Assembly: GCA_025353585.1 (NCBI GenBank)
Contig: JANXOM010000174.1
Span: 51,016-115,015 of the forward strand
DNA length: 64,000 nt
Direction of reading: 5' to 3'
Source of the DNA: Deltaproteobacteria bacterium
GTDB taxonomy: Bacteria > Myxococcota_A > Polyangia > Haliangiales > Haliangiaceae
In this document: piece after piece, positions 28,672 to 35,945 of the stretch
How the letters are laid out: each line of letters opens with the position of its first letter
Numbering within the stretch: position 1 is the first letter of the stretch
Notes under the pieces: generated by a model
What the model saw: the letters and a program-made list of their open reading frames with translations, nothing else
Database searches by the model: none
What the model was told of the DNA's origin: nothing
Program-made: the position numbers and the translations under genes

Positions 28672-28688
28672 AGTGTACTATTTACACT
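28672..28688. promoter_or_regulatory. Palindromic candidate NrtR operator in the pncB / PfkB divergent promoter
   Basis: AGTGTA-ctatt-TACACT is a perfect inverted repeat with 6-bp arms and a 5-bp centre, set in an AT-rich island quite unlike the surrounding sequence. It fills most of the 31-bp gap between pncB (start 28667, minus) and the PfkB gene (start 28699, plus) and overlaps the likely -10 of both: TAGTAC 7 nt before pncB and TACACT 10 nt before the kinase. A repressor bound here would block both promoters. The NrtR assignment rests on the gene context; I did not match a published consensus. Confidence 0.65.
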
Positions 28689-28698
28689 AACTAGCCCG

Positions 28699-29583
28699 AT
28701 GTCAAGCACACCCAGCGACGCCGTCATCGTGTGGGGCGAGATCCTCTGGGACCGCTTCGAGCACGGCGACGAGCTCGGCGGCGCCCCGGCGAACGTCGCG
28801 TGGCACCTCGGGCTGGCGGGCGGCTGGCCGCGGCTGGTCTCGCGCGTGGGTGACGACGAGGCCGGGCGCCGGGCCATCGCGCGGCTCGGCGAGGTGGTGG
28901 ACGCGGACCTGGTTCAGCTCGATCCGGAGCGGCCCACGGGCGAGGTGCGCGTGGAGGTGGTGGGCGGCGAGCCGAAGTACACGCTGGTGCCGGGGTGCGC
29001 GTGGGAGGGCATCCAGTGCACGGCGGACGTGAAGACGGCGCTCGCCGAGGCCGGCGTGCTGGTGTTCGGGTCGCTCTCGCAGCGCAGCGCCGGCGGCTAC
29101 GGCGCGTGGACCGAGGCGCTCGCGGCGGCGGCGAAGACGTGCGTGAAGGTCTGCGACATCAACCTGCGCGCCGGTGATGGCGACGCGAGCCACGTCCGCA
29201 TGGCGCTCGACGCCGCGGACGTCATCAAGGTCAACGACCGCGAGCTCGCGCTGCTCGGGCAGTGGCGCGGCTGGCCCGATCCGCTCGCCGAGCTGCGGCG
29301 GCGCGCGCGCGTGGTCGCGGTCACGCACGGCGGCGCCGGCTCGACCTTGTTCGGCGAGGGCCGCGCGATCGAGATCGCGGCGGAGCGCGCCGCGCCGGGC
29401 GGCGATCACGTCGGCTGTGGCGATGCGTACGTCGCAATCCTGGTGCACGGCATGACGTGCGGCTGGGATCTCGAGGCGAGCGGGCGGGCGGCGAGCCGCT
29501 GGGCGGCCGCGGTGGCCGGGGTGCGGGGCGCGACGCCATGGTTCAGCGAGGAGCAGGCCGCCGACCTGCTGGAGGCCGCATGA
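28699..29583 (+). CDS. PfkB-family carbohydrate or nucleoside kinase
   Basis: 294 residues. The fructokinase-like opening GGAPANVAWHLGLAGG (first PfkB signature) and SRVGDDEAGRRA are followed by the second signature region GGDHVGCGDAYVA, whose catalytic base is Asp242. The usual anion-hole motif GAGD reads GCGD here (Cys240). Sugar specificity is unclear; sharing a promoter palindrome with the NAD salvage operon raises the possibility that it acts on a ribosyl compound such as a pyridine nucleoside, but the N-terminal half looks most like fructokinase. Its TGA overlaps the next ATG (ATGA). Confidence 0.82.
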   Translation: MSSTPSDAVIVWGEILWDRFEHGDELGGAPANVAWHLGLAGGWPRLVSRVGDDEAGRRAIARLGEVVDADLVQLDPERPTGEVRVEVVGGEPKYTLVPGCAWEGIQCTADVKTALAEAGVLVFGSLSQRSAGGYGAWTEALAAAAKTCVKVCDINLRAGDGDASHVRMALDAADVIKVNDRELALLGQWRGWPDPLAELRRRARVVAVTHGGAGSTLFGEGRAIEIAAERAAPGGDHVGCGDAYVAILVHGMTCGWDLEASGRAASRWAAAVAGVRGATPWFSEEQAADLLEAA

Positions 29584-32114
29584 GTAAGAAGTCGAACACC
29601 CCGCCGCCGAAGAAGTCCTCCGCGCCCGCCCCGGTCGAGGACGAGGATGACGATCTCGACGACGAGGATGAGGATGACGATGACGAGGACGACGAGGACG
29701 AGCCCGCGGCAAAGGCCGCGCCCGGGCTCGCAAAGGTCGTCGCGCGCCGCAAGTCCGACGAGCCCGATCAGTTCGACCTCCTCGCCGCGTGGCTCGGCCG
29801 GCACGGTGCCGTGCCCGCGCTGCTGCTGCTCGTGGCCGTCTGCTGTGCGATGTACAGCGGCCTCTTCACCGGCGAGCTCAACGGCGATGACCTGACATTC
29901 CACCTCGCCGAGAGCGCGCGCCTCTCCGACTGCATCCGCGCCGGCGACTTCGACTGGTGGAACCCGAGCGGCAACGCCGGCTACGCGTCCGCGTACTACT
30001 ACCAGGTCATCCCGCAGCTCGCGTCCGCGCTCCCCGCCGCGATCTTCGGGCACCTCCTCTTCTGGTTCCAGCTCTCTAACTTCCTCCCGCTCGTCCTCGC
30101 CCCCGTCGCGGCCTATCGCGGCATGCGCCTCCTCGGCGCCACGCCGTGGCAGTCGTTCGCGGGCGCGTTCGTCGTGGCGCTCATGAACGGCGAGTCGCGC
30201 TGGGGCTCCGGCGCCGCCGGCTCGTTCAACGTCGGCCTCTACACGCAGACGTGGGCGCTCAGCGCGTTCCCGCTCGCGCTCGGCTACGGCGGCCACTTCC
30301 TCGTGCGCGGCAAGAAGCTCGCGCCCGCCGTCGCGTGGGGTGCGTTCGTGGGCCTCTGTCACCCGTTCGCGGTGATCGGCCTCGGCATCGCGCTGGCCGT
30401 CGCCGTCGTGGCGCGCGCGCTGCCGACGCGCACCGGGGAGGGCCACTGGCCGAGCTGGATCGGCGGCCTCCTCATTTTTGCCGGCATCGGGACCTTGCTC
30501 GTGCCGCCGGCGCTGCCGTGGCTGCCGAACGTCGCGATCCCGGCGGGCTTCGTCGCGTGCATCGCGCTCGTCGTCGCCGTCCCCATCAAGGGCAGCCGGT
30601 GGGTCGCGCGGCCGTTCACCGAGACCCAGACCGAGGTCGCGCGGCTGTGCGTGCTCGGCGCGCTCATGATCCTCGCGTGGATGCCGGTGTGGCTCCCGCT
30701 CCTCGCCGACTACCAGGGCTTCGGCGGCTTCCCGCACCGCGTCGGCGACGAGATCGGCCCCGGCTTCACGACGCTCCTCGACTGGCACGTGCGCGGCAAG
30801 GTGCTCGACTTCACGTCCGTCCAGAACACGACGCGCTGGCCGGTGCTCACGTGGGTGCTGCCGCTCGTCGTGTCCTTCGCGCGCGCGCCGATCCTGCGCT
30901 GGCTGTGGGCCCCCTCGCTGCTGTTCGCGCTCTTCCTCGGCATCGGCCCGCACATGTCGACCACGCAGGACGATCTCCTGCCGATGGTGCGCTTCCTCGG
31001 CGCGATGCAGACGCTCCTCGCGCTCGGCATCGGCGCCGGCGCGGTGCACTTCGGCTCGTACCTGTGGCGGATCGCGGGCCGGACCGAGGCGGCGTACATC
31101 CTGCGCACGGTCATCGCGTCGCTCTGCGCGGCGTCGCTGATCCTCGTCGGCGTCACCGGCTTCCGCGCGCTCGAGGGCCGCATCCACACGATGCCGGGGT
31201 TCCCGACGCAGCACCACGACGAGCTCCTGCAGGTCGGCGCGAAGCTCGCGTCCCTGCCGCCCGGCCGCAAGCAGGCGGGCCCGGGCACCGAGAACCACTG
31301 GTGGAACCTCCTGACCTACGTCTACGGCCGCACGCCGGCGCTGCTGCAGATGGGCGGCGGCGGGCTGCAGTCGAGCCCGGTCTACGACTTCCTGTGGACG
31401 CAGCGCGACTTCGCGAAGAACGCGTGGATCTACGACGCGCCGTACGTGGTGTTCGCGCGCGACAAGGCCGACAAGGCGCCGGTCGGCGACACCGTGTTCG
31501 CGACGACGATGGTGCGCCTCAAGCCGCACTTCTCGTCGTCGATGATGTGGCCGGACTGGGAGGTCGTGTCGCTACAGGGCAACTACTTCATCCGCAAGCT
31601 GCCGTCGCCCGGGCTCGTCTCGCCGGTCGAGGTCACCGGCGTCCTGCCGCCGGGCACGCGCAAGGGTCAGCCCGGCCACGACGCCGCGCTCGAGTGGATC
31701 AAGAGCGACCTGCCGCTCGCCGATCACGTGCTCGCGTACGACGGCTTCGGCGGCGTCAGCGCGCCTCCCGACGGTCACCTGATCGCGGCGCACCGGCAGC
31801 TTTCGCCGGGCGACGAGCCCGACATCGTGGCCGAGGTGCAGGCCAACAAGCCGACGACGTTCGTCGTCCGCGAGAGCTGGCACCCGCGCTGGCATGGCTA
31901 CGTCGACGGCGTCGAGGTCCCGGTGCGCCGCGTGACGCCGGACTTCCCGGCCCTCGAGGTCCCCGAGGGTCACCACGAGCTCTCCCTGCGCTTCGAGCGC
32001 CCGTGGTGGGCGCTGGCCGACTGGCTCGCCTGGCCCGCCTTCTCCCTGCTGGGCCTCTTCGGCCTGCGCCGCTGGCGCCGCACCCATCCCCTGACCGATC
32101 CCCCCGCCTCCTGA
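29580..32114 (+). CDS. Large polytopic membrane protein, GT-C/PTPS-related or YfhO-like
   Basis: 844 residues. A cytoplasmic acidic tail (about residues 19-41 are almost all Asp/Glu) precedes a first membrane helix (AVPALLLLVAVCCAMYSGLF), then GDDLTFHLAESARLSD and DWWNPSGNAGYASAYYYQ, which resemble the first loop of the 6-pyruvoyl-tetrahydropterin-synthase-related membrane proteins and other GT-C glycosyltransferases. About ten further helices follow, then a soluble C-terminal beta domain (WHPRWHGYVDGVEVPVRRV) like that of YfhO, and a last helix. Probable lipid-linked sugar transferase; substrate unknown. Translationally coupled to the kinase. Confidence 0.72.
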   Translation: MSKKSNTPPPKKSSAPAPVEDEDDDLDDEDEDDDDEDDEDEPAAKAAPGLAKVVARRKSDEPDQFDLLAAWLGRHGAVPALLLLVAVCCAMYSGLFTGELNGDDLTFHLAESARLSDCIRAGDFDWWNPSGNAGYASAYYYQVIPQLASALPAAIFGHLLFWFQLSNFLPLVLAPVAAYRGMRLLGATPWQSFAGAFVVALMNGESRWGSGAAGSFNVGLYTQTWALSAFPLALGYGGHFLVRGKKLAPAVAWGAFVGLCHPFAVIGLGIALAVAVVARALPTRTGEGHWPSWIGGLLIFAGIGTLLVPPALPWLPNVAIPAGFVACIALVVAVPIKGSRWVARPFTETQTEVARLCVLGALMILAWMPVWLPLLADYQGFGGFPHRVGDEIGPGFTTLLDWHVRGKVLDFTSVQNTTRWPVLTWVLPLVVSFARAPILRWLWAPSLLFALFLGIGPHMSTTQDDLLPMVRFLGAMQTLLALGIGAGAVHFGSYLWRIAGRTEAAYILRTVIASLCAASLILVGVTGFRALEGRIHTMPGFPTQHHDELLQVGAKLASLPPGRKQAGPGTENHWWNLLTYVYGRTPALLQMGGGGLQSSPVYDFLWTQRDFAKNAWIYDAPYVVFARDKADKAPVGDTVFATTMVRLKPHFSSSMMWPDWEVVSLQGNYFIRKLPSPGLVSPVEVTGVLPPGTRKGQPGHDAALEWIKSDLPLADHVLAYDGFGGVSAPPDGHLIAAHRQLSPGDEPDIVAEVQANKPTTFVVRESWHPRWHGYVDGVEVPVRRVTPDFPALEVPEGHHELSLRFERPWWALADWLAWPAFSLLGLFGLRRWRRTHPLTDPPAS

Positions 32115-32118
32115 CGAT

Positions 32119-32160
32119 CGCCCCCTGACAGGCGCCCCCTGACAGGGGCCTGGCCCCTTT
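32119..32160. terminator. Terminator-like palindrome with tandem 14-bp repeats
   Basis: Between convergent genes. cgccccctgacagg occurs twice in tandem (32119-32132, 32133-32146), running into GGGGCCTGGCCCC (32145-32157) followed by TTTGTT. Read on the opposite strand, the element at 8635-8692 has the same order: two tandem repeats, the same palindrome, then a T-rich stretch. Works as a plausible intrinsic terminator for the gene ending at 32114, and may be a dispersed REP-type repeat. Confidence 0.6.
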
Positions 32161-32161
32161 G

Positions 32162-33220
32162 TTAGTGGCCGGATTTCGGACGGAAGCGCATCAGGGCGGC
32201 GAGCAGGCCCACGGCGCCGAAGCCGCCGAGGAGCTGCATCCACCAGTGGGAGAAGGCGCACGGGGCCGACAGCGCCGGCATGTCCACCAGCTCGGGATCG
32301 AGCTCCTGCCCGTCCACCGTCAGCGTCAGCGTGTGGATCTTGCCATCGGTGACGAGTTCCGCGAGCGGGAACGTCAGCCGCGAGACGTCGAGCGCCTGCC
32401 GGAGGCGCGCCCGCACCACGGCCCCGATGCTGTCCACGCTGTTGACGGTCGAGGCCCGTCCATCGAGGCTCGTCACGACGTTCCCCAACTCCGACAGCGG
32501 CCCCTTGTAAAGGATCGCGTGCACCTCGACGTGCACGGTGGCCGCCATCTTCTTCGCGTCCGCGAGCTGGCTCTTCGCCGCGTCGTTGTTCGTGTCGTTA
32601 CCGTCGCCGATGACGAACATCACCTTGTGCGTGGCGCTCGTCCGCTGCAGCTCCGCGAGGCCGAGCTCGACGCCGGGGACGAGGTCGGTCCCCATCTTCC
32701 CGTAGTAGTCCTTCTGCGTCCCGAGCTCGGAGCCCTCGAAGCTCGTCGCCGGGTGCAGCGGCACCACGACGTGTGCGGCGGAGTCGTACACGGTGATGCC
32801 GACCTGGCTCCCGCGCGCCAGCTCGTGCGGCAGATCGAGCGCGGTCAGCGCGCCTTCGAGCGATTTGAGGATGCCGTAATAGCGCGACGGATCGCTGTCA
32901 TCGCCGGTCAGGTCGTCGTTGCCCATGTAGACCTCGCCGCCCTGTACGACGAACATCACGGCCCAGGTCTCATCGCTGTCCGCGGCTCGGACGACCGACG
33001 TCGGGTGGATCCGGTGCCCGGCGTCGTCGGAGAGCACGATGCGATCCGCGGCCACCCGCGGGCCGCCCGCCACGCGCGCGAGGAGCGACGCCGGCTGGGT
33101 ATCCGCCGTGGGCACCTCGTATGTGACCTCCGGCACGCCGCGATCGGCGGCGGCGAGGCCCGGCAGGGCCGCGAGAGCAGTGGACAGGGCGAGCGCAGAC
33201 AACGTGACGCGCAGGGACAT
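32162..33220 (-). CDS. Exported VWA-like protein with C-terminal membrane helix
   Basis: 352 residues. A signal peptide (about residues 1-24, ending LAAA) is followed by a von Willebrand A-like fold: WAVMFVVQGGEVYMG as the first strand, RGSQVGITVYDSAAHVVVPL, then MGTDLVPGVELGLAEL and THKVMFVIGDGNDTNND. The first-strand metal site DxSxS is absent, so the MIDAS is incomplete. A C-terminal segment (WWMQLLGGFGAVGLLAALM) with a basic tail anchors it in the inner membrane. The start at 33220 follows a clear GGAGGT ribosome site. Role unknown. Confidence 0.78.
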   Translation of the reverse strand: MSLRVTLSALALSTALAALPGLAAADRGVPEVTYEVPTADTQPASLLARVAGGPRVAADRIVLSDDAGHRIHPTSVVRAADSDETWAVMFVVQGGEVYMGNDDLTGDDSDPSRYYGILKSLEGALTALDLPHELARGSQVGITVYDSAAHVVVPLHPATSFEGSELGTQKDYYGKMGTDLVPGVELGLAELQRTSATHKVMFVIGDGNDTNNDAAKSQLADAKKMAATVHVEVHAILYKGPLSELGNVVTSLDGRASTVNSVDSIGAVVRARLRQALDVSRLTFPLAELVTDGKIHTLTLTVDGQELDPELVDMPALSAPCAFSHWWMQLLGGFGAVGLLAALMRFRPKSGH

Positions 33221-33280
33221 CAGCACCTCCACTCTCAGGTGTGCGTTGTGGGAACGAGTTTGCAACCTAAAACGTAGCGC

Positions 33281-34612
33281 CTACTTCGTCGGCGCCACGC
33301 CGGCATCGTGCAGCGCGGGCGCGGGCGCGGGCTTGCCCGGCTTCGGCACCGCCGGCTGCTCGTCGTCCGGGCGCGGCATCGGCACGACGATCTTCAGGCT
33401 CCGCAGCCGCCACGGCTCCGTGCGCGAGCTGCGCGTGAAGCCAAACGCCGTGCGCGCCACGCCCTTCTCGTACTCGCCGAGCGCGTCGAAGTACGCCGAC
33501 GTCCCGCCGATCACCTTCGCCTCCGTCACCGACACGAACCGCGTCCACGGCCCGAGCGCCACGCGCCGCTCGGCCTGCACCTGCACGAACGTCGCGCGGT
33601 CCTCCTGCTTCTGGAACACCTCCGTCGCCGCGTCCCACACGCCGCCCGCGTCGCCGCCCTTGATCTGCGTCATCACGTGCGCGGCCGTCACGTGGACGTC
33701 GCAGTTCTTCGCGTCCATCGGGTCCTTGCACGCCGCCACGCGCTCCTCGCGCTGCGCCTGCGTCACCTTCAGCTCGATCGGCAGCTCCATGCCGACGCCG
33801 AGCAGCTTCCACCGATCGTTGTCGTAGTGCAGCGAGACGCTGCCCTTGCACGTCGCCTTGTCGAACGCGACCGTGAGCGAGACGCGCCCGATGCGCCCGG
33901 TCGGTCCAGTCGTCACGAGCGTCTCGTTGACGGCGGTGATCTCGCGGAACTTCCCGAGCGTCACGGCGAGATCGGCCCAGCGGTCCTCGAACTGCTCCTT
34001 GCGCTCGACCTCTTGAAACCGGGGCGACGCGGCCTCGTACGCCTCGTCGACGCCGGCCTTGCTGGCGCTCAGCTGCACGAGGATGTGCTCGGCGAGCGGG
34101 CGAAAGTCCGGCGTGTCCTCGGTGTGAATTTGCCAGCCGACGATCAGCGCGATCCACGCGCACACCACCACGAACCCGACCGCCGTGCTGCGGATGAGCA
34201 CCTGGCCGCGCTTCGTGCGCGCGACGCGCGGGATCTCCGACAGCGACTCGCCGACCTCCGAGATGCTGCCGCCGAGCGCGGTCACCCCCGCACCGACGAG
34301 GGGGATCTTGGTCGTGGCGTCGCCGAGCTTCCCGACGCCGCGCCCGATCACCTCCACGCCGTGGCCGATCGCGCCCACGCCCGTGCCGAGCGCGTGGGCC
34401 GCGTTGGTGATCGCCTTGTTACGCGTCGACGGCTCGCCGGCGACGACGGCGCGCACGCGGCCGCTCGAGACCGGCGCCGAGTCGTCATCGGTGATCGCCA
34501 CCGGCGTGGCACCCGAGACCTCGACGTCGATGGAGCCGCTCGCCTCCGCCGGGCGACCGCGCGCGTCGGGCGCGTCGGGCGCGTCCTCCGGATCCTTCTT
34601 GCCCGGCGGCAC
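33281..34612 (-). CDS. Membrane protein of unknown function, glycine-periodic N-terminus
   Basis: 443 residues from a GTG 5 nt after the preceding stop codon. The N-terminal part is Pro/Asp-rich, then a glycine-periodic stretch (GTGVGAIGHGVEVIGRGVGKLG) resembling a glycine zipper. One membrane helix (about residues 117-137, TAVGFVVVCAWIALIVGW) leads to an extracytoplasmic domain of about 280 residues with four cysteines and repeated beta/alpha units (DEAYEAASPRFQEVERKEQF), and a proline-rich tail. I do not recognise the family. Tightly packed behind the FAD subunit gene of the molybdenum hydroxylase, but a functional link is only suggested by position. Confidence 0.7.
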   Translation of the reverse strand: MPPGKKDPEDAPDAPDARGRPAEASGSIDVEVSGATPVAITDDDSAPVSSGRVRAVVAGEPSTRNKAITNAAHALGTGVGAIGHGVEVIGRGVGKLGDATTKIPLVGAGVTALGGSISEVGESLSEIPRVARTKRGQVLIRSTAVGFVVVCAWIALIVGWQIHTEDTPDFRPLAEHILVQLSASKAGVDEAYEAASPRFQEVERKEQFEDRWADLAVTLGKFREITAVNETLVTTGPTGRIGRVSLTVAFDKATCKGSVSLHYDNDRWKLLGVGMELPIELKVTQAQREERVAACKDPMDAKNCDVHVTAAHVMTQIKGGDAGGVWDAATEVFQKQEDRATFVQVQAERRVALGPWTRFVSVTEAKVIGGTSAYFDALGEYEKGVARTAFGFTRSSRTEPWRLRSLKIVVPMPRPDDEQPAVPKPGKPAPAPALHDAGVAPTK

Positions 34613-34617
34613 GACGC

Positions 34618-35463
34618 CTAGATCATGCCCGAGAAAAAGCGCGCGACCAGGTTCTCCGCGACGAGGTCCCGGTAGCTCGCCGACGAGCGAACGTCGTCGA
34701 TCGGCCGGATCGCGCCGCGCATCGCCGCCCGCGCCGCCTCGGCCGCCGCCGCCCGCGCCAGCCCGCGCACGGCCTGCTCGACCGCCGCGATCCGGATCGG
34801 CCGGTCCGCCACCGCGCCGAGCGCGATCCGCGCGTCCGTCACCACGCCGCACTCGACGCGCATCGCCGCCGCGCCCATCACCTTCGAGATCGACTGCGCG
34901 CGCCGCGTGCCGACCTTGCGCCACGCCAGGTGCGTCCCCGCCGCCAGCGGCGGCAAGTGCGCGGCAACGATGAGCTCGTCCGCCGCGAGCGCCGTCGTGC
35001 GGTAGCCCGTACACCACGCGGCATACGGCACGCGCCGCCGGCCGCGCACCGACGCGACCTCGATCTCCGCGTCGAGGGCGAGGAGCGCCGGGAGCGAGTC
35101 TCCGACCGGCGACGAGGTGCCGATGTTGCCGCCGAGCGTGCCGCGCGCCTGGATCTGCAGCGCCCCGATCTCGCGCGCCGCGAGGGCGAGCGGCGACCAG
35201 GCCTTGGCCACGCGCGCATCGCGCCCGATCTCGAGCCACGTCGCGCCCGCGCCGATGACGAGGCCGCCGCCCGCGCCCTCGGTGATCGCGCCAACCCCAG
35301 GCAGCCGCCACAGGTCGAGGATCCCCGCCGGCACCCGCTTGTGGATCGCGCTGACCATCAGGTCGGTCCCGCCCGCGAGCACCATCCAGCTCGGCTGGGC
35401 CGCGCGCACGGCGAGCGCCTCGGCGAGGTCCCGCGGGCGCGTGTACGCCGTCTCGGGTGTCAC
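34618..35463 (-). CDS. Molybdenum hydroxylase FAD-binding subunit (CoxM/XdhB type)
   Basis: 281 residues. FAD-binding motifs LAGGTDLMVSAIHKR and LGGNIGTSSPVGDSLPALLALDA are those of the medium subunit of xanthine dehydrogenase/CO dehydrogenase family enzymes; a CO dehydrogenase flavoprotein C-terminal domain follows. Carries electrons from the Fe-S subunit to FAD and then to NAD or another acceptor. GTG start overlaps the stop of the Fe-S subunit gene (GTGA). Third gene of the large-small-medium operon. Confidence 0.92.
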   Translation of the reverse strand: MTPETAYTRPRDLAEALAVRAAQPSWMVLAGGTDLMVSAIHKRVPAGILDLWRLPGVGAITEGAGGGLVIGAGATWLEIGRDARVAKAWSPLALAAREIGALQIQARGTLGGNIGTSSPVGDSLPALLALDAEIEVASVRGRRRVPYAAWCTGYRTTALAADELIVAAHLPPLAAGTHLAWRKVGTRRAQSISKVMGAAAMRVECGVVTDARIALGAVADRPIRIAAVEQAVRGLARAAAAEAARAAMRGAIRPIDDVRSSASYRDLVAENLVARFFSGMI

Positions 35464-35945
35464 GAGTCGCCGACCTCGTCCACCGCGACCAGCACCGCGT
35501 CGACGATGAGCTGGTAGCCCGTGCACCGGCAGATGTTCCCCGCGAGCAGCTCGCGCACGGCCGCGCGCGCCTCCGCCACCGGCTTGCCGGCGAGGAGCTT
35601 GCGGTCGATGACGTGGGCCGCGCACACCGCGATGCCCGGCGTGCAGATGCCGCACTGCGCGCCGCCGCAGGCCACGAGCGCGCGCTGCACCGCGTGGAGC
35701 ACCTCGCCACGCGCGAGCCCTTCCACCGTCACGACGCGCCGGCCGTGGCACTGCCCCGCCGCCACGATGCACGCGTTGACGACCTCGCCATCGAGCAGCA
35801 CGCTGCACGCGCCGCACTCGCCCTCGCCGCAGCCTTCCTTGGTGCCCGTGAGCCGCAGATCCTCGCGCAGCACGTCGAGCAGGCGCGCCCACGGGCTCAC
35901 CTCGGCCGTGCGCGGCTGTCCGTTCACTTCGAGCTCGATCTTCAT
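35460..35945 (-). CDS. Molybdenum hydroxylase [2Fe-2S] subunit (CoxS type)
   Basis: 161 residues, standard length. N-terminal plant-type ferredoxin domain with CGEGECGACSVLLDG and a following Cys binds one [2Fe-2S]; the helical C-terminal domain with CGICTPG and CRCTGY binds the second. The start at 35945 (MKIELEVNGQ) overlaps the large-subunit stop as ATGA. Passes electrons from the molybdenum site to the flavin subunit. Confidence 0.95.
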   Translation of the reverse strand: MKIELEVNGQPRTAEVSPWARLLDVLREDLRLTGTKEGCGEGECGACSVLLDGEVVNACIVAAGQCHGRRVVTVEGLARGEVLHAVQRALVACGGAQCGICTPGIAVCAAHVIDRKLLAGKPVAEARAAVRELLAGNICRCTGYQLIVDAVLVAVDEVGDS

